Shown here piece by piece: positions 1 to 7,697 of a DNA stretch of 11,912 bases. The notes beneath the pieces were generated by a model. It ran no database searches, was not told where the DNA came from, and saw nothing but the letters and a program-made list of their open reading frames with translations. The translations under genes were made by a program, and so were the position numbers. Position 1 is the first letter of the stretch; every line of letters starts with the position of its first letter. The DNA is from Candidatus Omnitrophota bacterium (GTDB lineage: Bacteria > Omnitrophota > Gorgyraeia > Duberdicusellales > 4484-171): NCBI GenBank assembly GCA_028710385.1, contig JAQTUC010000038.1, forward strand, positions 1 through 11,912. The letters are read 5' to 3'.

Positions 1-1738
1 CCGTAGTGCAGAATACTTTGACAGTTACCACATCGTAAAACATATTTATAAACTTATCAAATTTAAATTGAAGTTTTGAAAAAAGCACAGCCAGCTTAAG
101 GCCTATTTCATAAGGGTCAAAAAGTCTTTTTTCTGCTCTGTCGTAAATCGGCGACAACAGCGGCGCATATCTTATATGGTCAGTAGCGTGCAAGGCGCTC
201 TTATTTAAGCGCACTCCGAAAATATGGTTTAAAAATGCAAGTATTAAAACGACTACAGTTGCGGCGATAAGTTTTATGTTAATGTGGAACGCAAAGCTAT
301 GGTCACCCTGCAATGCCTCTTTAACTGTCGGTATTATTACTCCGTTTAAAGGCAGAGTATTTAAAAGCCCGAATAGCACGCAGAAAAAGCTTATAACAAT
401 CATCGGCAGCAGCATCTGCCACTTAACTTCCCTGACATTTTCGTGAGCCTCCGAACGTTTTCCAACAAATACAGTGTGCCCGAGTTTAAGAAAAGAAACT
501 GCAGTTAAAAAAGAGCCTGCCAGGGCCGCAAGGTAAAATATCAATCCCCTCTCAAGAGCTCCGTCATAAACAAGCTCCTTTGAAAAAAATCCGTTAAAGG
601 GAGGCACTCCTGATATTGAAGCCGCGGTTATAATAAAACATATAAAGGTAACCGGCATTTTTTTGCCAAGCCCGCCGAGCTCTTCAAGGTTGGTTGTATT
701 TGTCTGCTTTTCAACCGCTCCGCCGGTTAAAAATAAACCGCTTTTATAAATTGCGTGATTAATCATATGGAAAATTCCGCCGACTATTCCGGCAGGAACC
801 GCTGTTCCTATGCCTAAAATCATGTATCCGACCTGGCTTATTGCGTGATAGGAAAGAAGACGTTTGTAGTTTTTTTGTATCAGCGCCATCATAACCGCTA
901 AAAGTATTGTAAGAATTCCTATCCACATAAGCAGCGAGCTTAAAGCAGAATTGGCGCTTAGCTTAAACATATCAAGGGAAATTCTTGCCAGAAAATAAAT
1001 GCCGAGAAGTTTTTCCAAAGCTGCCGGAACCAAAGCCATGAAAGGAAGCGGCGCTGCTGTTGCGGCATCAGGTATCCAGCTGTGAAACGGCATTGAGCCT
1101 GCCTTTGAAATAGCGCCTATCATTAAAAGCACAAACGCCAGGCTGCCCAATCCTCCTGAGGCAAGATGTATTTTTGAGATAGTTAAAGTGTTTGATAAAT
1201 TACCCGCGATAATAATACCTATCATCATGCAAAGGTCGCACACGCCCGTAATAATCAGGGCTTTGCTTGCTGCCCTGAAAGCTCCCTTTGCCCCTACTGC
1301 TATCATGCCGAATAAAACAAGAAGCAAACCTTCCCAGAAAAATAGAAGCAGGAATAAATTATCCGCAATTAACGCTCCGTTTGTTAAACCAAGGGTTATT
1401 AAAAGATAAGAATAAAATTGGGTCCTGTGTTCTCTGTCGTTCATAAAAACGGTTGAATAAAGCGTAATCAGAAAAGCAAAACCGGCAGCGGCAACAAGCA
1501 TAAATGTGCTAAAGCCATACAGCCTTACCGCAAACTCAAATCCGAAACTAAGCCAGGGGCAGACAAAGGAAAAATTCTTTCCGAATAACAAAACGGCTAT
1601 TACGAGATTTATAAAAGCAACAAAAAGCGAAAATAATCCGTTAAATTTTTTAAGGTTTTGCGGGAATAAAAACAAAAGAACAGCCCCGATAATCGGGACA
1701 GCTACAACAAGACTGATATATAAAGGTAAATTCATCAT
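1..1738 (-). CDS. NuoL/HyfB/Mrp-type proton-translocating membrane subunit (partial, C-terminus off left edge)
   Basis: The reverse strand is open from an ATG at 1738 to the window edge: 579 residues with no stop. It is a polytopic membrane protein of the antiporter-like family found in complex I (NuoL/M/N), group 4 NiFe hydrogenases and Mrp antiporters, where it carries H+ or Na+ across the membrane. Visible family marks are the TM5 glutamate (Glu136, in FFWEG), the TM7 lysine (Lys212, in ISKAG), WIPDAA at 221-226, and the second-half lysine (Lys332, in AIYKSGLF). After about residue 480 comes a long C-terminal extension, still open, as in NuoL-type rather than NuoM-type subunits. The conserved His after TM7 in NuoL is replaced by Pro (PAALEKLLG, 238-246). 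The ATG overlaps the stop of the upstream gene (ATGA), so the two are translationally coupled. I cannot tell hydrogenase from NADH dehydrogenase or Mrp without the genes beyond the edge. Confidence 0.85.
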   Translation of the reverse strand, partial: MMNLPLYISLVVAVPIIGAVLLFLFPQNLKKFNGLFSLFVAFINLVIAVLLFGKNFSFVCPWLSFGFEFAVRLYGFSTFMLVAAAGFAFLITLYSTVFMNDREHRTQFYSYLLITLGLTNGALIADNLFLLLFFWEGLLLVLFGMIAVGAKGAFRAASKALIITGVCDLCMMIGIIIAGNLSNTLTISKIHLASGGLGSLAFVLLMIGAISKAGSMPFHSWIPDAATAAPLPFMALVPAALEKLLGIYFLARISLDMFKLSANSALSSLLMWIGILTILLAVMMALIQKNYKRLLSYHAISQVGYMILGIGTAVPAGIVGGIFHMINHAIYKSGLFLTGGAVEKQTNTTNLEELGGLGKKMPVTFICFIITAASISGVPPFNGFFSKELVYDGALERGLIFYLAALAGSFLTAVSFLKLGHTVFVGKRSEAHENVREVKWQMLLPMIVISFFCVLFGLLNTLPLNGVIIPTVKEALQGDHSFAFHINIKLIAATVVVLILAFLNHIFGVRLNKSALHATDHIRYAPLLSPIYDRAEKRLFDPYEIGLKLAVLFSKLQFKFDKFINMFYDVVTVKVFCTT

Positions 1739-3195
1739 CTGATTAATCCTGTAAGGTTAAAAGCGCTTAATTGCGCCAGTTGAAACGGATAATAAACAAA
1801 AATTCCGCTTGCAAGCGAAAGCGCCCCTAAAATCATAACTGCGGTAACCATAGTGCGTGAGCCTTCCCTGGGAAGCCCTGACTGCGGCTCTCCCATAAAA
1901 ACGAGATTAAACAACCTTACAAGATAAAGCACTGTCATAAAAGCGCCTATGAGAAAAACAAAATTAATTACAATATGGCCGCTCTCAATAGCTGAATTAA
2001 ATACCATATATTTGCTGAAAAATCCTCCGAAAGGCGGAATACCCATAACCGAAAAAGCGCAAAGTAAAAACGAAACAGCGGTAAGAGGCATGGTTTTTAT
2101 AAGCCCGCCAAGTTTAGTTATGTCTTTTACTTTTGTATTCTGCTCAACTATGCCTGCGCAAAGAAATAACCCTGCTTTTGAAATTCCGTGCATAAGAATA
2201 TACAAAAGCCCTCCTGCTATGCCTACGGCTACATTTGTGCTTAAACCAAGAAATATAAAGGCTATCTGGCTTATAGTTGAATACGCAATTATTCTTTTAA
2301 TATCTGTTTCAACCAAAGCGCAGCCGGCTGAAACAATTGCGCTTACTGCGGCTATTGCCGGAACTATCGTGTGCCATATCTCCCACACATTAAAAGTAAA
2401 TACAAAAAGGCGGGCAAAAACATATACGCCTATTTTAACCAGAACAGCGGCGTGAAGAAGCGCGGTAACCGGCGAAGGCGCCACGCCCGCATCCGGAAGC
2501 CACGCCTGGAAAGGAAGCGTTGCGGATTTTGAAAGTATGCCTATAAGGACAAATAAAACAGCGAGATTGCTTATTGGATTATTTTTGAAAGTTTCTTTTA
2601 TTGCGCTAAGCTCAAAAGAGCCTGCCTGCTGATAAATTATAAGGAAACCCGCAAGCATAAGTAAAGCGCCGAAAAACGTCATGAGAAACGCCTTATCCGC
2701 GCGTAACACAAAAAGCTTTTCCCTGAAAAATCCGATTAACCGCCAGCTGCAAATTGCGGTAAGTTCCCAGAAAATATAAAGAAGAATGAGATTTGATGAA
2801 AACACAAGGCCCATCATTGAACCGAGGAACAAAGTAACCATGGAATAATATTCAGTCTGATGTTCGTAGTGGCTTATATATCCGAAGGAATAAAAAATTA
2901 TTATTGCGCTGATAGCAGAAGAAACCAGGGCCATAAAAACAGCCAGGGCGTCTGCGGTAAATGAAAGGTTAAGGCCCAAAGGAAACGCCTTAAAGAAAAA
3001 TATTTGTCCGCCGGACATTATGCGCGGCAGCATCGTTAAAGAAAAACAAAATGAAGCGAAAACCAGGAAAAAGGAAAGCGCATTTCTTAAACGTTTGCTA
3101 AAAATGCCGGCAAACGGCAGAATGGCAGAGCCGACAATTGGCACGAAAACAGCTAAAAGTATGGTAATTCCAGGCATGCTAAACAAACAACCCAT
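1735..3195 (-). CDS. NuoL/NuoM/MrpA-like proton-translocating membrane subunit
   Basis: A 486-residue hydrophobic protein with about 14 predicted membrane segments, of the same antiporter-like family as the gene overlapping its 3' end. Family residues are Glu144 (FWELT), Lys223 (LSKSATLPF), WLPDAG at 232-237, His248 and Lys253 (LLHAAVLVKIG), and Lys340 (HGISKAG). The His and Lys pair after TM7 resembles MrpA and hydrogenase subunits. Its length fits a subunit without the long NuoL C-terminal arm. Two paralogues in a row point to a complex I-like, Ech/Hyf-like or Mrp-like assembly; the catalytic subunits would lie to the left. The start is uncertain. ATG at 3195 gives 486 aa but sits inside a hairpin with no Shine-Dalgarno nearby. 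ATG at 3177 (residue 7) is equally possible and gives 480 aa. Expression probably comes from the promoter at 3302-3329, possibly with read-through from hppA. Confidence 0.88.
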   Translation of the reverse strand: MGCLFSMPGITILLAVFVPIVGSAILPFAGIFSKRLRNALSFFLVFASFCFSLTMLPRIMSGGQIFFFKAFPLGLNLSFTADALAVFMALVSSAISAIIIFYSFGYISHYEHQTEYYSMVTLFLGSMMGLVFSSNLILLYIFWELTAICSWRLIGFFREKLFVLRADKAFLMTFFGALLMLAGFLIIYQQAGSFELSAIKETFKNNPISNLAVLFVLIGILSKSATLPFQAWLPDAGVAPSPVTALLHAAVLVKIGVYVFARLFVFTFNVWEIWHTIVPAIAAVSAIVSAGCALVETDIKRIIAYSTISQIAFIFLGLSTNVAVGIAGGLLYILMHGISKAGLFLCAGIVEQNTKVKDITKLGGLIKTMPLTAVSFLLCAFSVMGIPPFGGFFSKYMVFNSAIESGHIVINFVFLIGAFMTVLYLVRLFNLVFMGEPQSGLPREGSRTMVTAVMILGALSLASGIFVYYPFQLAQLSAFNLTGLIR

Positions 3196-3224
3196 TTCAG
3201 GATTTTTGCGTCCGGAAATGGGTT
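3189..3224 (-). promoter_or_regulatory. Hairpin covering the start region of the NuoM-like gene
   Basis: Perfect 10-bp arms AACCCATTTC (3189-3198) and GAAATGGGTT (3215-3224), continued after one mismatch by three more pairs, close an 8-nt loop. In the minus-strand mRNA the 3' arm contains the ATG at 3195. A good Shine-Dalgarno (GGAGG, 3233-3237) lies just upstream but has no start codon at normal distance. The hairpin could hide the first ATG or bring the Shine-Dalgarno nearer the ATG at 3177. No run of T follows, so a terminator is unlikely. Confidence 0.5.
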
Positions 3225-3270
3225 AGTTATATCCTCCGGTTTTAAAACCTAAGCGTTTTTTTAAGAAACA

Positions 3271-3316
3271 CAGGGAATAGTTATCAAATAATTAAAGTGA
3301 AATTCTACTATTCCTG
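3271..3316. repeat. Inverted repeat flanking the NuoM-like promoter -10 region
   Basis: CAGGGAATAGT (3271-3281) is complementary to ACTATTCCTG (3307-3316) apart from one extra base, with about 25 bp between. The right arm abuts and overlaps the edge of the -10 box at 3302-3307. It may be an operator or a weak 3' hairpin for hppA mRNA; there is no T-tract. Chance cannot be excluded. Confidence 0.35.
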
Positions 3317-3329
3317 ACTAATTTGTCAA
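3302..3329 (-). promoter_or_regulatory. Sigma-70-type promoter of the NuoM-like operon
   Basis: On the minus strand, a perfect -35 TTGACA (3324-3329) and -10 TAGAAT (3302-3307) are separated by 16 bp. It begins 20 bp after the hppA stop codon and predicts a start near 3295, giving a leader of about 100 nt before the ATG at 3195. I see no convincing terminator between hppA and this promoter, so some read-through is expected. Confidence 0.65.
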
Positions 3330-3348
3330 TAGCGTTACAGCCCTGAAT

Positions 3349-5670
3349 TTACTCGGCAATTGATACGTCCTCGGCCTGTTTTTTGCTCTGAAGTATGGCC
3401 CAAACAACAACCACAAACAACACAACAATAATTATGTCCTTAGCGATAGATGGCTTGCTATATTGAACAATTATAGGAGCTATTATTACTGAAACAAGAT
3501 TAACAACCTTTATCATCGGGTTAAGCGCGGGGCCCGCAGTATCTTTTAACGGGTCTCCTACTGTATCGCCTACAACTCCTGCCTTATGCCTCTCTGAACC
3601 TTTTCCGCGGTTACGCGCGTGATCCTTTTCCTCATCCTCTATGGTTTTCTTGGCGTTGTCCCAGGCTCCTCCTGCGTTTGACATAAACACGGCAAGAAGC
3701 TGGCCTGATAAAATTATTCCCGCCAGGAATCCTCCCAAAGCCTCAACCTGAAGCACAAGCCCTACAAGAATAGGAGCGACAATGCTTATGGTAGCAAGGC
3801 TGATTAATTCTTTCTGAGCTGCGGTAGTTGAAATTGCAACCGCCTGTTTATAATCAGGTTTTATTTTTCCATCCAAAGCGCCGAGCTTAAACTGCCTGCG
3901 CACTTCCAAAACAATTAAATGCGCTGCGCGGGAAACTGCCTGTATTGAAAAAGAAGAAAATAACCAAGGTAATGCTCCGCCGATTAAAAGCCCCACAAAA
4001 ACCTGGGGTATGGAAACGCGGATTCCCAAATTATTTAACTGCTCGGCAAAAGGCACGCCTATGGTTGCCTGAATATTGCTTACGTCCACCATATAAGAAC
4101 CGAAAAGAGAAACCGCAGCAATAACAGCAGAGCCTATGGCAACGCCTTTTGTAATTGCTTTTGTGGTGTTGCCGACCGCATCAAGGTCAGCCATAATTTT
4201 GCGTGCGTTTTGTGTTTCTTTGTCATCTTTTCCGTGCCAGGACATTTCCCCTATTCCGTTTGCGTTATCCGCAATAGGCCCGAAAGAATCCATGGCAACG
4301 TTGTTTCCCGTTAAAGTAAGCATACCTATACCTGTCATGGCCACGCCATAAAGTATATAGGTAATCCTTGCCGCGCCTGTTACGCCTGGCATTGTTCCAA
4401 AAATCATTATTGAACCGAAAATTGCCGCGGCAATAACAAGTATCGCCCAAACGCTTGATTCATATCCGACAGAAAGCCCTGAAAGAATTGTTGTTGCAGG
4501 GCCTGTATTTGTAGATTTGCGTATTTCCTGAACCGGCTTGCCTTCTGTGCCTGTAAAATATTCTGTAAGCCTGTCAATTAAAATAGCAAGCAAAACTCCC
4601 GCAGCTGTTGCAAGAAACGGTCTCCACCAGCCGCCTGGAATATTTTTCAAATAGATGAAAGCAAGTATTCCGAACAATACTACGGAAATGACCGCTGAAG
4701 TCAAAAACCCCCTGAAGATTGCTTTCATTGCTGAGCCTATTTTGGATGAAGTGCTTTTTACTGCGTAAGTTCCTATGATAGAACAAAGCACGCCTATTCC
4801 TCGCACAAGCAAAGGATAAACTATCCACTCAAGCTTTCCTGTTATGTGATAAAGCGCAAGGCCTAGAATCAAGCCTGAAACTATTGTTACTTCGTATGAT
4901 TCAAAAATATCAGCAGCCATACCTGCACAATCGCCTACGTTGTCGCCCACAAGGTCAGCCACAACCGCCGGGTTACGCGGGTCATCCTCCGGTATTCCTG
5001 CTTCAACCTTACCAACTAAATCTGCGCCGACATCAGCTGCTTTTGTAAAAATTCCTCCGCCAACGCGCATAAAAAGCGCAAGCAAAGTTCCTCCGAAACC
5101 AAAACCCAAAAGCGCATCAGGCGCAGCTATGCCAAAAATTATAAATATAATTGTTCCGCCGAGAAGCCCCAGGCCGTCAGTAAGCATTCCTGTGATTGTG
5201 CCTGCGCGGTAAGCAACCCTTAAAGCGTCAGCAAATGATTTTTTTGCCGACTGAGCAACTCTTACGTTTGCCTGAACAGCCATACGCATGCCAAGCTGGC
5301 CTACGATAAGAGAGAATAAAGCGCCCATAATAAAAGCAATCGCTCTTCCTAAACCTATAATAAGGCGGACTGTTGACTCTGACTGCCCGCTGAATCTCTC
5401 CATGGCTTCTTTTGAAGGCGGAGCAATATAAACCGATAAGAACAATGCAAATGTAAGCAGAATAATAAGCGGCAGTATTGTTTTTAGCTGCTTACGCAAA
5501 TAAGCGTCAGCGCCTTCTTTTATTGCCCCCCATACTTCCTGCATTTTTGCGCTTCCTTTATCCTCGCGAAGAATTTGCTTACGCAAGAAAAGCGCGTAGA
5601 AAAGCCCCACAACCGCAATGCCTAAAACACTCCAAATTCCGACTTGCTCAAAAAGAGACAATCCGTGCAT
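3349..5670 (-). CDS. hppA: Membrane-bound K+-independent H+-translocating pyrophosphatase
   Basis: A 773-residue polytopic integral membrane protein that hydrolyses PPi to drive proton pumping. Catalytic motifs are all present: DVGADLVGKVE at 213-223, DDPRNP at 229-234, GDNVGD at 242-247, GNNVAMDSFGPIADNANG at about 455-472, and GDTVGDPLKDTAGPALN at 701-717. Sixteen membrane segments are usual for the family, and the hydrophobicity pattern fits. The motif GNTTKAITKG has Lys504 and Thr507. In characterised members Lys at the first position marks K+-independent enzymes, which pump H+; Ala there marks K+-dependent ones, including the Na+ pumps. The start at 5670 has GGAGGT six bases ahead. The gene is monocistronic on its 5' side with its own promoter, and is followed 20 bp after its stop by the promoter of a proton-translocating complex. 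This pairs two energy-conserving modules. The family call is secure; the ion call is inference from the motif. Confidence 0.97.
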   Translation of the reverse strand: MHGLSLFEQVGIWSVLGIAVVGLFYALFLRKQILREDKGSAKMQEVWGAIKEGADAYLRKQLKTILPLIILLTFALFLSVYIAPPSKEAMERFSGQSESTVRLIIGLGRAIAFIMGALFSLIVGQLGMRMAVQANVRVAQSAKKSFADALRVAYRAGTITGMLTDGLGLLGGTIIFIIFGIAAPDALLGFGFGGTLLALFMRVGGGIFTKAADVGADLVGKVEAGIPEDDPRNPAVVADLVGDNVGDCAGMAADIFESYEVTIVSGLILGLALYHITGKLEWIVYPLLVRGIGVLCSIIGTYAVKSTSSKIGSAMKAIFRGFLTSAVISVVLFGILAFIYLKNIPGGWWRPFLATAAGVLLAILIDRLTEYFTGTEGKPVQEIRKSTNTGPATTILSGLSVGYESSVWAILVIAAAIFGSIMIFGTMPGVTGAARITYILYGVAMTGIGMLTLTGNNVAMDSFGPIADNANGIGEMSWHGKDDKETQNARKIMADLDAVGNTTKAITKGVAIGSAVIAAVSLFGSYMVDVSNIQATIGVPFAEQLNNLGIRVSIPQVFVGLLIGGALPWLFSSFSIQAVSRAAHLIVLEVRRQFKLGALDGKIKPDYKQAVAISTTAAQKELISLATISIVAPILVGLVLQVEALGGFLAGIILSGQLLAVFMSNAGGAWDNAKKTIEDEEKDHARNRGKGSERHKAGVVGDTVGDPLKDTAGPALNPMIKVVNLVSVIIAPIIVQYSKPSIAKDIIIVVLFVVVVWAILQSKKQAEDVSIAE

Positions 5671-5816
5671 ATTGGACCTCCGTATTATTTATTATTTTAT
5701 AAACAGTAAAAGAACAAAAAAAGTCTCCATGCTGAATGTAAACTGGTTTTCTGCGTTTACGTACTCCTTTTATCCTCCACTAACTTTGTGGAATTGTGAT
5801 GGAATGGTAAAACGGA
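5671..5816 (-). promoter_or_regulatory. Long untranslated leader of hppA, no recognised riboswitch
   Basis: The predicted hppA mRNA starts near 5810, leaving about 140 nt before the ATG. It contains a 6-bp hairpin (GTAAAC/GTTTAC at 5738-5743 and 5755-5760), a small CCAC/GTGG hairpin, a run of seven T near 5715-5721 not preceded by a GC stem, and an A/T-rich stretch before the Shine-Dalgarno. I recognise no known riboswitch class and no coding content here. Confidence 0.4.
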
Positions 5817-5844
5817 AGTATAACATTAATTAAAGGTTTGTCAA
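5817..5844 (-). promoter_or_regulatory. Sigma-70-type promoter of hppA
   Basis: A perfect -35 TTGACA (5839-5844) and a near-consensus -10 TATACT (5817-5822) lie 16 bp apart on the minus strand. The transcription start is predicted near 5810. The -35 overlaps AACAATTGACAA, loosely resembling one half of the palindromes at the glnA promoter, but it is not a full match. Confidence 0.7.
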
Positions 5845-5886
5845 TTGTTTTTAGGGTTGTTATCGCCTGAAAGCATTTTTTTTGAT

Positions 5887-5927
5887 GAAAATATTAAGGC
5901 GCTTAAACAATATAAGCGCCTTAATAT
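5887..5927 (-). terminator. Terminator after the amt-glnB operon
   Basis: A perfect 15-bp stem (arms 5891-5905 and 5913-5927, core AAGGCGCTTA/TAAGCGCCTT) with a 7-nt loop lies 36 bp past the glnB stop. In the minus direction it is followed by a short TATTTT tail rather than a long T-run. Both flanks are A/T-rich. Confidence 0.8.
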
Positions 5928-5962
5928 ACGAACTCAGCAAAATTTACCTTTAATCAGCAAAT

Positions 5963-6304
5963 CTAACCTATAGCAACCGGGCCTTTCTCCCCTGTGCGTA
6001 TACGCACGCAATCCTTAAGGTCAAGAATAAATATTTTTCCGTCACCGGTTTCTCCTGTTTTTGCGCCTTTTATAATCGCTTTTATTGCAGGCTCTACAAA
6101 ATTATCATTAACGGCTATTTCAAGGCGCACTTTTCTTAGAAGGTTTCCTGTTTCTTTGCTTCCGCGGTAAACCTCAGCCACGCCTTTCTGCCTGCCATGG
6201 CCAAGAACTTCGCTTACAGTAAGCAGATTGATATCTGTTTTATAAAGCTCTTCCTTGACTTCTTCAAGCTTGTAAGGCTGGATTATAGCTATAATTAATT
6301 TCAT
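5963..6304 (-). CDS. glnB: PII nitrogen regulatory protein (GlnB/GlnK family), T-loop Tyr51 replaced by Glu
   Basis: A 113-residue PII signal protein, normal in length. It would bind ATP/ADP and 2-oxoglutarate as a trimer and control Amt or other nitrogen targets. Family residues match by position: Gln39, the T-loop start YRGS (46-49), Thr83, the B-loop TGETGDGK (83-90), and Arg101 and Arg103 in RIRTGE. The uridylylated Tyr51 of E. coli GlnB is Glu here (RGSKETGN), so control by GlnD-type uridylylation is not expected. Ser49, the residue phosphorylated in cyanobacterial PII, is kept. I chose ATG at 6304 over TTG at 6307 because AGGAGG (6310-6315) lies five bases ahead of the ATG. It is 18 bp after amt on the same transcript, so a GlnK-like role as Amt partner is likely. 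GlnB versus GlnK naming is arbitrary here. Confidence 0.95.
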   Translation of the reverse strand: MKLIIAIIQPYKLEEVKEELYKTDINLLTVSEVLGHGRQKGVAEVYRGSKETGNLLRKVRLEIAVNDNFVEPAIKAIIKGAKTGETGDGKIFILDLKDCVRIRTGEKGPVAIG

Positions 6305-6322
6305 CAAACCCTCCTTTATATT

Positions 6323-7642
6323 TTACTCTAAGACTGTGTAGGCCCGTTCGCGGTGCTGCGTTAAATCAAGGCCTATTAATTCCTCTTTTTCCCCTACGCG
6401 CATACCTATTAAAATGTCAACCACCTTATAGATAATCAAAGTGCCCGCTGCGCTGACTGCTATAGTAACCGCAACAGCAAGTAATTGCACCAGAAGCTGT
6501 TTCGGGTTGCCGAAGAATAATCCATCAGCGCCTACCGGATTAACTGCTTTTGAAGCAAACAATCCCGTGGCGATAGCGCCCCAGATGCCGCCGACGCAAT
6601 GAACACCAAAGGCATCCAAAGAATCATCATAGCCGAATTTAGGTTTTAAAATACTTACAGCAGTGAAACAGAAAACACTGACAAGCAAGCCTATAATTAT
6701 CGCCGGAATCACGCTTACAAATCCTGCCGCGGGCGTAATTGCAACCAGTCCCGCAACAGCGCCTGAAGCAACGCCGAACATCGTAGGCTTTCCATTACGC
6801 AGCCACTCTAAAATTGCCCAACTTAAACCTGCTGCTGCAGCAGCTGTGTTTGTTACGACAAACGCGTTAACCGCAAGGCCGTTTGCAGAAAGAGAACTTC
6901 CCGCATTAAAACCGAACCATCCGAACCAAAGCATTGCCGTTCCCAAAACAACAAAAGGAAGATTGTGAGGCGCAGGCGTGTTTGAATCAAGGTTCTTTCT
7001 TCTTCCTATTAAAAGCGCAGTGACAATTGCCGCTATTCCGGCATTTATATGAACAACTGTGCCGCCGGCAAAATCAAGCGCGCCGTAATTTCTAAGCCAG
7101 CCTCCTATCGCCCAAACCCAGTGGCAAACAGGGTCATAAACAAATGTTGCCCAAAGCACGGTAAAAAGCAAAAATGCGGAGAATTTCATCCTCTCTGCAA
7201 AAGCGCCGATTATTAAAGCAGGCGTAATTATCGCAAACATTGCCTGAAAAATCATAAATGCCTGATGCGGTATGGTAGGTGAATAATCCGGATACGGCGC
7301 AAATCCTACTTTGTTTAGGCCAAACCAGGAAAATCCTCCCCAGAAACCTTTACCCGGAGCGAATGAAAGGCTGTAGCCAAACAGCACCCATTGTATTGCC
7401 ACAACGCACAAAATAATAAAACATTGCATAAGTATGCTTAAAACATTTTTCTTGCGTACCATTCCGCCGTAAAAGAACGCAAGTCCCGGCGTCATAAACA
7501 TAACCAGCGCCGAACAAACAAGCACCCAGGCAGTATCTCCGGTATCAATTTTTGTAACGGCATCCTCTGCAAAAACATTGAACGCCGCAAGAACAGTAAA
7601 CGCAAACAGAAACACCCAGAAAAATGCCTTAAACCTTCGCAT
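6323..7642 (-). CDS. amt: Ammonium transporter (Amt/MEP/Rh family) with signal peptide
   Basis: A 439-residue inner-membrane ammonium channel/transporter. Residues 1-25 form a cleavable-looking signal peptide (basic MRRFK, hydrophobic core, AFNVFA-E), as in E. coli AmtB. About eleven membrane segments follow, starting at AFFYGGMVRKKN (55-66). The substrate-site aspartate (Asp190 in GALDFAGGTVVHI) and the twin pore histidines (His198 and His348 in FGVHCVGG) are present. The cytoplasmic tail ends soon after the last segment (LTQHRERAYTVLE). A strong Shine-Dalgarno, AGGAGG, lies six bases ahead of the ATG. It is first in an operon with glnB; the more usual order is glnK-amtB. A terminator in its leader (7698-7747) suggests control by premature termination. 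The function assignment is secure; I see no broken residues. Confidence 0.97.
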   Translation of the reverse strand: MRRFKAFFWVFLFAFTVLAAFNVFAEDAVTKIDTGDTAWVLVCSALVMFMTPGLAFFYGGMVRKKNVLSILMQCFIILCVVAIQWVLFGYSLSFAPGKGFWGGFSWFGLNKVGFAPYPDYSPTIPHQAFMIFQAMFAIITPALIIGAFAERMKFSAFLLFTVLWATFVYDPVCHWVWAIGGWLRNYGALDFAGGTVVHINAGIAAIVTALLIGRRKNLDSNTPAPHNLPFVVLGTAMLWFGWFGFNAGSSLSANGLAVNAFVVTNTAAAAAGLSWAILEWLRNGKPTMFGVASGAVAGLVAITPAAGFVSVIPAIIIGLLVSVFCFTAVSILKPKFGYDDSLDAFGVHCVGGIWGAIATGLFASKAVNPVGADGLFFGNPKQLLVQLLAVAVTIAVSAAGTLIIYKVVDILIGMRVGEKEELIGLDLTQHRERAYTVLE

Positions 7643-7697
7643 AAAAAACCTCCTTTTTCATAAAGCAGCCAGCCGGCTGTCCATTCTGTCCCGAAAC

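Noticed and set aside
1949..2455. 168-residue plus-strand frame opposite the NuoM-like gene
   Set aside because: It lies wholly opposite a well-supported membrane protein gene and shows no family features. Other opposite-strand frames were dropped for the same reason.
5694..5732. Short upstream reading frame (ATG GAG ACT ...) in the hppA leader
   Set aside because: Only 12 codons, no Shine-Dalgarno and a low-complexity product.
6305..6307. TTG start for glnB one codon upstream
   Set aside because: ATG at 6304 is ideally spaced from AGGAGG and matches the usual PII N-terminus.
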